The notes under the pieces were generated by a model. It ran no database searches and was not told the DNA's origin. It worked only from the letters and a program-made list of their open reading frames with translations. Both the position numbers and the translations under genes were made by a program. DNA of 37,869 nt from JBBQRS01 sp038214535. GTDB taxonomy: Bacteria > Chloroflexota > Anaerolineae > CG2-30-64-16. Position 1 is the first letter of the stretch. The number at the start of each line of letters is the position of its first letter. The stretch is taken from the NCBI GenBank assembly GCA_038214535.1, contig JBBQRS010000043.1:1-37869 (forward strand), written 5' to 3'. Shown in pieces: positions 24,741 to 33,056 of this stretch.

Positions 24741-25244
24741 ATGCGGGTACTGATCATCGGTTACGGCAATCCCAGCCGGCGCGACGACGGCGTCGGCCTG
24801 ACGGTCATTAACCAGCTCCGTGAACGGCTGGGTAAGGCCCCCCTGATCGAAGGCGAAGACGGCTTCGATCAGTTGGGCGCGGCCGCCGACACGCTATTTC
24901 TGCAACAGCTCAACCCTGAGCTATCCGAGACGTTGGCTGCTTACGACCGCGTGTGGTTCGTGGATGCGCACGTGAACCGGTACCCGGAACTGGTGCGGCG
25001 CGTGCCCCTGTCGCCCAACATGGATCCGGCGCTGGTGTCGCATCACTTCAAGCCGGAGGCGCTGCTGGCGCTGGCCGGGCAGTGGTTCGGCAACACGCCC
25101 GAGGCCGAGTTGATCTCCATTTTCGGCCAGGAGTTCGATTTCGGCGAAGAATTCAGCGCGCCGGCCACCGAGGGCGTGCAACAGGCCGTGGAGATGCTCT
25201 GGGATGAAATCGTGGACGGCAGATCCCGCACCGAGGCGGGGTAA
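24741..25244 (+). CDS. hoxW: [NiFe] hydrogenase maturation endopeptidase (HoxW/HycI family)
   Basis: The 167-residue protein begins with the family signature VLIIGYGNPSRRDDGVG, which includes the acidic nickel-sensing residue. It has a second conserved aspartate in VWFVDAHV (~residue 76) and a histidine in SHHFKPEAL (~97). These enzymes cut the C-terminal peptide of the large subunit once Ni is inserted. The adjacent HoxH has a 25-residue tail, consistent with this protein being its protease. It is separated from the operon by a terminator and repeats, so it is probably transcribed on its own. Confidence 0.9.
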   Translation: MRVLIIGYGNPSRRDDGVGLTVINQLRERLGKAPLIEGEDGFDQLGAAADTLFLQQLNPELSETLAAYDRVWFVDAHVNRYPELVRRVPLSPNMDPALVSHHFKPEALLALAGQWFGNTPEAELISIFGQEFDFGEEFSAPATEGVQQAVEMLWDEIVDGRSRTEAG

Positions 25245-25278
25245 ATATCCGGCGTAGACGCCGGGGAAGGATAAAGCG

Positions 25279-25719
25279 ATGACTTTCGTAAAGGACCTTC
25301 TGAGCGGCAAATCTTCGGACGTGTGGACCGTTGGCCCACGCGATATGGTGTACAAGGCCCTGCAATTGATGGCGGAAAAGAACGTCGGAGCCGTGCCGGT
25401 GGTAGACGCCGACGGCAATGTGCTGGGCGTCTTCTCGGAGCGCGACTATGCGCGCAAGGTCATCCTGCACGGCAAATCGTCGCAGGCGACCGCCGTGGAA
25501 GAGCTGATGAGCAGTCCGGTGTACTGCGTCGGCCCCGATGATACCACCGAGACGTGTATGCAACTCATGACCGACAAGCATATCCGCCATCTGGTGGTGT
25601 GTGAGGACGATCGGATGATCGGATTTGTCAGCATCGGCGATCTCCTCAAGGCGGTCATTGACACGCAGAACACGCAGATCAAAGACTTGGAAAATTTCAT
25701 CGTCGGCGCGCGCAGCTAA
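25279..25719 (+). CDS. CBS-pair protein
   Basis: The 146-residue protein consists of two CBS domains (DMVYKALQLMAEKNVGAVPVV with GVFSERDYARKV; SPVYCVGPDDTTETCMQ with LVVCEDDRMIGFVSIGDLL) and a short C-terminal helix. Such pairs bind AMP, ADP, ATP or related ligands and usually signal energy state. AAGGATAAAG lies before the ATG. It stands 34 bases after the maturation protease gene and just before the second NADH module, and may regulate one of them. No partner domain is fused to it. Confidence 0.85.
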   Translation: MTFVKDLLSGKSSDVWTVGPRDMVYKALQLMAEKNVGAVPVVDADGNVLGVFSERDYARKVILHGKSSQATAVEELMSSPVYCVGPDDTTETCMQLMTDKHIRHLVVCEDDRMIGFVSIGDLLKAVIDTQNTQIKDLENFIVGARS

Positions 25720-25909
25720 GCCCTGCATTTGTCGAAAGTGAGTCGCGCTGCGGAGTCGTCGCCCCGGCGATATACTTTGCAGGTTGGGCGCGCCTTCGCT
25801 CTGTTTGGCACGAGTTCCGCGCAGAATGATACCGGTCATGGCGACGGTACGAAACATTTGATACAGTGCTTGATAATGATCGAGCGACTTGCCGTCAGGA
25901 GCTTTGCAC

Positions 25910-26392
25910 ATGATTGACAGCGATACCGCGCTGGACCTCTCGCCGCTGGAGGAAGTCTTCGCCAAATATCAGGATGATCGGGGCGCGCTCATTCCGATAT
26001 TGCAGCGAGCGCAGGAGGTATATGGCTATTTGCCCCCTGAAGTTCTCCAATCTATCGCCGACCGATTGAATATCTCCCTGGGAAAAGTCTATGCGGTGGC
26101 GACCTTCTACGCGCAGTTCTATCTTCAGCGCCGCGGCCGGCATGTGCTCAAAGTGTGCGACGGCACGGCGTGTCACGTCAAGGGCGCGCCGGCGCTGTTG
26201 AAGGCGGTTGCAGATGAATACGATGTTCGCCCAAACGCCACGACCGAAGATGGACAACTCACCCTGGAGATCGTCTATTGCATCGGTTCCTGTGCGCTCG
26301 CGCCCGTTACCGTGATGGACGGTCAGGTGGTGGGACGCGTGAAAGAAGATGAGTTGTTGCGGCAGATCGAGCGGCAGGTGGGAGAGGCGTAG
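25910..26392 (+). CDS. NuoE-like [2Fe-2S] subunit of the formate dehydrogenase module (second copy)
   Basis: ATG at 25910 follows AGGAG with a normal gap; 160 residues. It is a complete NuoE-family protein with four cluster cysteines (CDGTAC; YCIGSC) and the segments ALIPILQRAQEVYGYLP and VATFYAQFYLQRRGRHV, strongly similar to the NuoE-like protein at 16064. It is the first gene of the second NADH-linked module (NuoE, NuoF-GltD, FdhA). The 190 bases upstream (25720-25909) contain no gene; I see no convincing promoter there, though AT-rich TTGATA and GATAAT words occur at 25858-25877. Confidence 0.9.
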   Translation: MIDSDTALDLSPLEEVFAKYQDDRGALIPILQRAQEVYGYLPPEVLQSIADRLNISLGKVYAVATFYAQFYLQRRGRHVLKVCDGTACHVKGAPALLKAVADEYDVRPNATTEDGQLTLEIVYCIGSCALAPVTVMDGQVVGRVKEDELLRQIERQVGEA

Positions 26393-26442
26393 AGCGTGGG
26401 TCGTCGGATCGGGCGATAGCAGGCGGAAATGGGAGAGGATAC

Positions 26443-29400
26443 ATGACCGTGCAGACAGAGGTTGTAGCGCAGCGTCGGGCAGAGGCTCAGGAACTATGGC
26501 AGGCGAAGACTGAGGCCGATCTGTATATCACCGTCGGCATGGGGACTTGCGGGCTGGCGGCGGGCGCGGGGGATACGCTGGACGCGGTTGAGGCCGAGTT
26601 GGCGCGCCGCGGCCTGCGTGCGACCGTCTCACAGGTGGGCTGCGTCGGCATGTGCTCCTTCGAGCCGATCATCGAACTCCAGGCCGGAACCGAACGCCGC
26701 GTGAGCTATGGCGGCGCCGTGGCGGAGTTCATCCCCGAGATTTTTGCCGCCCATTTCGATGGCGATCCGCTGCGCCACGGCGTCATTGTCGGCGAAGTCG
26801 TGCCCAACGCCATCACCGTCGCCGATCACACGCTGGAAACAATCTCGTTCGTTGATCCGAAGGAACACCAGCCCATCCCGTTTCAGGCGAATCAGATGCG
26901 CGTTGTTCTGAGCAATTGCGGGCTGATTGACCCCGAATCCGTGGATGATTACCTGGCGATGGATGGCTACGCGGCGCTGCAAAAGGTGATGGCGACCATG
27001 ACGCCCGAAGGTGTCATCGAAGAAGTCATCAACTCCGGGTTGCGCGGCCGTGGGGGCGGCGGCTTCTCAACGGGCACCAAGTGGAAACTGGCGCGCCAGA
27101 CGCAGCGCTGGCCCAAGTACGTGATCTGCAACGCCGACGAAGGCGACCCCGGCGCATTCATGGATCGTTCCGCGCTGGAGGGCGACCCGCATTCGGTCAT
27201 CGAGGGGATGATCATCGCCGGTTACGCCATCGGCGCGCAAGTTGGCTATATCTATTGCCGCGCCGAATACCCGCTTGCGATCCGGAGGCTCGAAATTGCG
27301 CTGGACGCGGCCCGCAATCTGAACCTGCTGGGCGAGCGCATCCTCGGCTCCGATTTCAGCTTCGACATCTTCATCAAAGAGGGCGCGGGCGCGTTTGTCT
27401 GTGGCGAGGAGACGGCGTTGATGGCCTCGATCCAGGGCGAGCGCGGCCAGCCGTGGCCCCGACCGCCCTATCCTGCGGTCGCCGGCCTGTGGGATCAGCC
27501 CAGCAACGTCAACAATGTCAAGAGCTATGCCTATGTCCCGCGCATCATCCGTCTGGGCGCAGACTGGTTCCGCGGCCTGGGCACGGCCAACAGCCCCGGC
27601 ACGGCCGTCTTCGCCCTGACGGGCATGGTCAACCGCACCGGGTTGATCGAAGTGCCGATGGGCATCACCCTCGGCCAGATCATCTCCGAGATTGGCGGCG
27701 GCGTCCCCAGGGGCCGTAAGTTCAAGGCCGTGCAGACCGGTGGGCCGCTCGGCGGATGCCTGCCCGCCGCATATCTGGATACGCCGGTTGACTTCGACTC
27801 GCTGCGCGCCGCCGGCGCGGTGATGGGCTCGGGCGGGATGATCGTCGTTGACGAGACGACTTGCATGGTTGAGTTCGCCAAGTATTTCATGCAGTTTGCC
27901 TGCGATGAGAGTTGCGGTAAATGCCCGCCTTGCCGTCTGGGCAGCACGCGCATGTTGGAAATCCTCGAGCGCATCACGGCCGGCAAGGGCGAATTGGCCG
28001 ACCTTGATCGGCTGCGCGAGTTGGCCGTGGGCATGCAGAAGGGGTCGTTGTGTGCGTTGGGTCAGTTGGCCCCGACGCCGGTGCTTTCGGCCCTGCGCCA
28101 TTTCGAGGAAGAGTTCATCACGCACATCACGGAGCAACGCTGCCCCGCCGGCAGTTGCCAGATGCTCGTGCGCGCCCGGTGCGTCAGCGATTGCCCCGCG
28201 GGGGTAGACGTGCCGGCCTATCTGGCCCTCATCGCGCAGGGGCGCTATGCCGAAGGGCTGGCGATTCATCGCGAATCCAACCCCTTCCCGTTGATTTGCG
28301 GGCGCGTTTGCCCCGCGTTTTGTGAGCGCAACTGCCGCCGCGGCGACATTGACGAGCCGATCGCCATCCGTCATGCCAAACGCTTCATGTCTGATCATGA
28401 GTTCGAAGTACCCTGGACGCCGCCTCAGTTGAAGCCGCCCAGGAACATCAAGGTGGCCGTGGTCGGCGCAGGCCCCTGTGGGCTGACGGCGGCGTTGCGG
28501 CTGGCGCAACAGGGCTACGGCGTCACCGTCTTCGAACGGATGCCGTTGCCCGGCGGCATGATGACCTACGGTATCCCGGCCTTCCGCCTGCCGCGCGAGG
28601 CGCTGATGGCTGAAATCGAGAACATCTGGCGGGCAGGCGTTGAGTTCAAGCCCAACATGGAGCTGGGCGCGGATTTCACGGTTCAAAGTCTGAAAGACGA
28701 CGGCTACCAGGCGGTCATCGTGACCGTCGGCGCGCACCGCAGTCGCGCCCTCGATATTCCGGGCGAAGACCGAACGGGGATCATCCAGGGGTTGCAATTG
28801 CTGCGCGAGATCGCCATGGGCCAGCCGCCGGATCTCAAGGACAAGCGCGTGGTGGTCGTGGGCGGCGGGGACACCGCGGTAGACGCGGCCCGTTCATCCG
28901 TGCGGCTCGGCGCGAGCGAAGTGCATGTGCTCTTCCGCTCTGAGCGCGACGACATGACCGCCATGCAGGAGGAAATTGACGCCGCCGAAGAGGATGGCGT
29001 GCAGTTCCATTTCCTCGTCTCGCGCGTCGAGGTGGCCGGCTCACCGGCCGTCACCGCCGTCGAGGCGCTGCGCCAGCGGTTGGGCGAGATTGACGAGAGC
29101 GGGCGTCGCCAACCGGTACCCATCCCCGGCGCGGAGTTTACGATCCCGTGCGATATCGTCATCCCCGCCATCGGAGAGCTGGCGACCTGGATCGAAGATG
29201 AGAGCCTCGGCGTCCACCAGCGCGGCGTCTTCCAGGTGGGCAAAGCCGCCGAGACCACTATGGCGGGCGTGTTCGCTGCCGGCGACGCGGTGGTTGGGTC
29301 GAGCACGGTGGTGCGCGCCGTGGCGCAGGGCAATCTGGTCGCGCAGTCGGTAGACACGTGGCTGACCACCGGCGAACTGGGCGAAGTGTACGTCGAGCCC

Positions 29401-29619
29401 AAGCGCCACGACATCGTCCAGCTTTACGATCTTGACGATTACGCGGACGCGCATCGCCCCAAGCCACTCAAGCTGACGGCGGAGCAGCGGCAGGAACGCG
29501 GCGAGCGCTTCGACGAGCGCGAATCGCTGTGGGATGAAGCCACGGTGCAGGAAGAATGCAAACGTTGCCTGCGTTGCGACCTCGACTGGCTGGAGCTGAA
29601 CGGCCAGCCGTTGCCTTAG
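26443..29619 (+). CDS. NuoF-GltD fusion: NAD(P)H-linked flavoprotein of the formate dehydrogenase
   Basis: The 1058-residue protein has five parts. Residues ~25-110 are a [2Fe-2S]-type fold with only three of the four cysteines (GMGTCG; GCVGMC). Residues ~140-560 are NuoF with FMN/NAD motifs (GLRGRGGGGFSTG, NADEGDPGAFMDRS) and the [4Fe-4S] site (ESCGKCPPCR). Residues ~567-640 are an Fer4_20 helical [4Fe-4S] domain (CVSDCPAG; CGRVCPAFCERNC). Residues ~665-1010 are the glutamate-synthase-small-subunit-like reductase with FAD (VVGAGPCGLTAALRLA) and NAD(P) (VVVGGGDTAVDAA) folds. The C-terminus holds a CKRCLRC segment. Two flavin sites and two pyridine-nucleotide sites suggest bifurcation or NADH/NADPH selection. 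It precedes fdhA. Confidence 0.92.
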   Translation: MTVQTEVVAQRRAEAQELWQAKTEADLYITVGMGTCGLAAGAGDTLDAVEAELARRGLRATVSQVGCVGMCSFEPIIELQAGTERRVSYGGAVAEFIPEIFAAHFDGDPLRHGVIVGEVVPNAITVADHTLETISFVDPKEHQPIPFQANQMRVVLSNCGLIDPESVDDYLAMDGYAALQKVMATMTPEGVIEEVINSGLRGRGGGGFSTGTKWKLARQTQRWPKYVICNADEGDPGAFMDRSALEGDPHSVIEGMIIAGYAIGAQVGYIYCRAEYPLAIRRLEIALDAARNLNLLGERILGSDFSFDIFIKEGAGAFVCGEETALMASIQGERGQPWPRPPYPAVAGLWDQPSNVNNVKSYAYVPRIIRLGADWFRGLGTANSPGTAVFALTGMVNRTGLIEVPMGITLGQIISEIGGGVPRGRKFKAVQTGGPLGGCLPAAYLDTPVDFDSLRAAGAVMGSGGMIVVDETTCMVEFAKYFMQFACDESCGKCPPCRLGSTRMLEILERITAGKGELADLDRLRELAVGMQKGSLCALGQLAPTPVLSALRHFEEEFITHITEQRCPAGSCQMLVRARCVSDCPAGVDVPAYLALIAQGRYAEGLAIHRESNPFPLICGRVCPAFCERNCRRGDIDEPIAIRHAKRFMSDHEFEVPWTPPQLKPPRNIKVAVVGAGPCGLTAALRLAQQGYGVTVFERMPLPGGMMTYGIPAFRLPREALMAEIENIWRAGVEFKPNMELGADFTVQSLKDDGYQAVIVTVGAHRSRALDIPGEDRTGIIQGLQLLREIAMGQPPDLKDKRVVVVGGGDTAVDAARSSVRLGASEVHVLFRSERDDMTAMQEEIDAAEEDGVQFHFLVSRVEVAGSPAVTAVEALRQRLGEIDESGRRQPVPIPGAEFTIPCDIVIPAIGELATWIEDESLGVHQRGVFQVGKAAETTMAGVFAAGDAVVGSSTVVRAVAQGNLVAQSVDTWLTTGELGEVYVEPKRHDIVQLYDLDDYADAHRPKPLKLTAEQRQERGERFDERESLWDEATVQEECKRCLRCDLDWLELNGQPLP

Positions 29620-29632
29620 TCTCTATCCAATG

Positions 29633-29696
29633 CCCTTTGTAGTGACGGCTTCAGCCGTTGTGCCCGGCAAACGGCTGAAGCCGTCACTACAAAGGG
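29633..29696. repeat. Perfect 27-bp inverted repeat
   Basis: Arms 29633-29659 and 29670-29696 are exactly complementary around a 10-base loop. The element sits 13 bases after the NuoF-GltD stop and contains the words GTAGTGACGG and GGCTTCAGCC, typical of dispersed palindromic repeats. There is no U-tract. It separates the NuoF-GltD gene from fdhA and could cause polarity or protect mRNA ends. Confidence 0.75.
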
Positions 29697-29752
29697 AACG
29701 AAGTTGTGTTCTCGGATTTTAGTTTCGTGAGCCGTAGTTTACGGGAGTCCAT

Positions 29753-32662
29753 ATGACCGTCACCCTCACCATCAATAACCAGCGCGTCGTCGCACCCGAC
29801 GGCGCGACCATCCTGGAGGCGGCGCGCGGCGCGGGGATTCGCATCCCCACGCTGTGTCATCACCCCGACCTGAGCAACGTGGGCGCGTGCCGGATGTGCG
29901 TCGTCTCCGTCGAGCGGGCGCGCGGCGTGCAGACGGCTTGCACCACGCCGGTCTTCGAGGGGATGGTGGTGGACACCGAGAGCCAGGACGCGCGCGACAC
30001 GCGGCGCTTCGTCTTGCAGATGTTGCTCAGCGATCACCCCAACGAGTGCATGACGTGCGAGGTGAACGGCGACTGCGAGTTGCAGGATCTGGTGTATGAG
30101 TACGAAGTCGCGTGGCCCGAGCAGGACGGCGCGCGCCATACGTATCCCATCAATCCCGATCCCAACCCGTTCATCTTCATTGATTTGAACAAGTGCGTCC
30201 TCTGCTCCCGCTGCGTGCGCGCCTGCGCCGAGATGCAGAACCGGGACGTGTGGAACATCGCCAATCGCGGGTTTGACAGCAAACTGGTGGCGGGGGCCGA
30301 CCAACTGTTGCTGGATGCGCGCTGTGAAAGTTGCGGCCAGTGCGTGGCCTATTGCCCCGTCGGCGCGCTGTATGACAAGATGAGCGTGGGGCGGGGCCGC
30401 GTCAGCCGGATCACGAAGGTGCGCACCACCTGTTCCTATTGCGGCGTGGGGTGCAACTTCGATCTCAACGTCTCGAACAACAAGGTCATCCGCGTGACCT
30501 CCGCGACCGATGCGCCCGTCAACGGCCACGCAACCTGCGTCAAGGGGCGCTATGGCTATGACTACGTGCATCATCCCGACCGGCTGAAGCGACCGCTTGT
30601 GCGGGCGCAGTGGCTCGATGCAGCGGAGCTGGCGCAGCGCACTGAGAACGGCGAATGGCGGCTGGCGGACGGCGACCTGAAACTACCGGAGAAGAAACCG
30701 CAGATGGCGGATCGGAAGCGCCGCAAACGCGACGATCAAGCGCCGGCTCACAGCGAGGCCGTGCATCCAGAGATCCAGCCCAAGCAATCGCCCTGGGTCG
30801 AAGTGGATTGGCCCACCGCGCTCGATGTCGTGGCGCGCAAGTTCACGACGATCAAGGCCGAAAGCGGCGGCGACGCCATCGCAGTCCTCACTTCTGCGAA
30901 GTGTACCAGCGAGGAGAACTACCTCGTCAACAAGCTGACACGGCAGGTGATCGGGACCAACAACATAGACCATTGCGCCCGGTTGTGACACAGCGCTACC
31001 GTCACCGGTCTGGTGACAAGCTTCGGCAGCGGCGCAATGACCAACTCGATCCGCGACATCACCGAGCAAAGCAGTTGCATCTTCATCATCGGCAGCAACA
31101 CCACCGAGCAGCACCCGGTCATCGGCGTCAAGATTCGGCGCGCCAAACGCGAACGTGGCGCGAAGCTCATCGTAGCCGACCCGCGCCGGATTGACATCGC
31201 CACGTATGCGGATATACATCTGCGGCACAAACCGGGCACCGATCTCGCCCTGCTTAACGGGCTGATTCACATCATCCTGCGCGAGGGTTGGGAGGATCGC
31301 CAGTTCATCGAAGAGCGGACCGAAGGGTTCGAGGCGATGAAGGAAGTGATCGAGAAGTACACGCCCGAGGTGGTTGAGGAAATCACCGGCGTGCCCGCCG
31401 AGCAACTCGAGTTGGCCGCGCGGATGATGGCCGAAAACCGGCCCGGCAGCCTGCTCTATGCGATGGGCATCACCCAGCACACGGTCGGCGTGCCGAATGT
31501 GACCACTTGCGCCAATCTGCAAATGGTGTTGGGCAACATGGGTGTGCCCGGCGGCGGCGTCAATCCGTTGCGGGGACAGAACAACGTCCAGGGCGCGTGC
31601 GATATGGGCGGGCTGCCCAACGTCTATTCCGGCTATCAATACGTCACCGATAAGGCGACGCAGGCCAAATTCGAGGCGGCCTGGGGCGCGCCGATGCCGG
31701 GTGAGGTCGGGCTGACCGTCACCGAGATGCTGCACGGGCTGGACACGGGCCGGGTGCGCGCACTGTACGTCATCGGTGAGAACCCCATGACCAGCGATCC
31801 CGACCTGAACCACGTGCGCGAGGCGATGACGAAATCGGAGTTCTTCGTGCTCCAGGAGATCTTCTACAGCGAGACCGCGCAATTTGCCGATGTGGTCTTC
31901 CCCGCCGCCAGTTTCGCGGAGAAGGAAGGCACCTTCACTAACACCGAACGGCGCATCCAGCGCGTTCGCAAGGCCGTATCATCGCCCGGCGAAGCGCAAC
32001 CGGATAGCTGGGTCGTGGCCGAACTCGCGCAGCAGATGATCGCGCTGGGCGCGGTCACCCCCGCGCCGGACGCGCCGTGGGCCGGGTGGCGCTATCCCTC
32101 GCCGTCCGCCATCATGGCCGAGATCAGCGCGGTGACGCCGATCTATGCCGGCGTGACGTATGACCGGCTCAACGCCGGCGAGCAGCTTCAGTGGCCGGTG
32201 AAGGATGCGAACCATCCCGGCACGCCCATCCTGCACGTTGGTAAATTCAGCCGCGGGCTGGGGCGTTTCGTCCCGGCAGAGCATATGCCGCCCGCCGAGC
32301 TTCCGGACGAGGAGTACCCGCTGATGCTCACCACCGGCCGCGTGATCTATCACTGGCACGGCGCGGAGATGACGCGGCGGGCGCGCGGCCTCAACGCCGT
32401 CTATCCCGAGGCGCTCATCGAGATCAGCCCGAAAGACGCCCGGCAGGCAGGCATCGCCGATGGCGAGATGATCCGGCTGACCTCGCGGCGCGGCGAGATC
32501 GAGGCCAAGGCGCAGGTCACCGAGCGGGTGGGCGCGGGGCTGGTCTTTGCGACGTTCCATTTCCCGGATTCGGCGGTGAACTTCCTCACCAATCCGGCGC
32601 TCGACCCGCAGGCGAAGATCCCCGAATTCAAGGTGTGCGCCGTCAAGGTGGCGAAGGTCTGA
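29753..32662 (+). CDS. fdhA: Selenocysteine-containing formate dehydrogenase catalytic subunit (NuoG-type N-terminus)
   Basis: The frame is interrupted by TGA at 30986-30988 but continues without shift to 32662, giving 969 residues with Sec at 412. The context DHCARL-U-HSATV is the active-site motif of formate dehydrogenases, where Sec or Cys binds Mo or W. A SECIS-like hairpin follows. N-terminal parts: [2Fe-2S] ferredoxin (~1-80), HxxxCxxC...C site (~96-112), two [4Fe-4S] sites (CVLCSRCVRAC; CESCGQCVAYCP), then the Mo/W-bisMGD domain with CSYCGVGC. Residues ~296-345 form a charged insert. The C-terminal domain is complete. The enzyme would interconvert formate and CO2, passing electrons to the NuoF-GltD protein. 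GGGAG precedes the ATG. Confidence 0.93.
30986..31017 (+). promoter_or_regulatory. Sec codon and bacterial SECIS hairpin in fdhA
   Basis: The TGA (30986-30988) is followed 12 bases later by a perfect six-base-pair stem, GTCACC (31001-31006) with GGTGAC (31012-31017), and a GGTCT loop (31007-31011). The loop starts 18 bases after the TGA, in the range needed by SelB. As I recall, the apical loop of the E. coli fdhF SECIS is also GGUCU. A bulged U, seen in E. coli, is not obvious here. Confidence 0.85.
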
Positions 32663-32671
32663 GGTCGTGGA

Positions 32672-33046
32672 TTGCTAAAGTTCCTGTGGATCGGGCTGGG
32701 TGGGTTCTGCGGCGCGAACCTGCGTTATCTGGTGCAAACCTGGAGCGCGGGCCGCTGGGGCAGCAGCTTTCCCTACGGCACGCTGATTGCGAACGTGACC
32801 GGCAGCCTGATCCTGGGGTTCATCGTGACTCTTGCCACGCAACGAGTCGCAATTTCGCCTAACTGGCGGCTGTTCCTCACCGTCGGGCTTCTCGGCGGCT
32901 ACACGACCTTCTCGTCATTCACCGTCGAGACGCTGGCCCTGATCGAGACCGGGCGCTGGACGGCGTCCGGCGTCTATCTGGTGGGGAGCGTGCTGCTTGG
33001 GTTGGCCGGCGCATATCTGGGCATCGTCTTGGCGCGAGCTATGTGA
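32672..33046 (+). CDS. crcB: FluC/CrcB fluoride ion channel
   Basis: The 124-residue protein has four hydrophobic helices and the FluC motifs GGFCGANLRYL, GTLIANVTGSLILGF and GLLGGYTTFSSFTVE, which contain the pore asparagine and the phenylalanine box. FluC dimers let fluoride leave the cell. The start is TTG at 32672, with GAGG before it and only 9 bases after fdhA. It continues the operon into the DUF190 gene, a frequent neighbour of FluC. No fluoride riboswitch can fit in the gap. Confidence 0.92.
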   Translation: MLKFLWIGLGGFCGANLRYLVQTWSAGRWGSSFPYGTLIANVTGSLILGFIVTLATQRVAISPNWRLFLTVGLLGGYTTFSSFTVETLALIETGRWTASGVYLVGSVLLGLAGAYLGIVLARAM

Positions 33047-33056
33047 GGGGGGTGGG

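Noticed and set aside
27067..28797. 576-codon minus-strand frame opposite the NuoF-GltD fusion
   Set aside because: Antisense shadow of conserved NuoF and GltD domains.
30986..30988. TGA read as the true end of a short formate dehydrogenase protein, with a second gene starting at 31013
   Set aside because: The frame is the same on both sides, the active-site motif is interrupted exactly at the Sec/Cys position, and a SECIS-like hairpin follows. Neither half alone would be a complete catalytic domain.
32640..32680. Fluoride riboswitch before crcB
   Set aside because: Only 9 bases separate fdhA from crcB and I see no pseudoknot consensus nearby.
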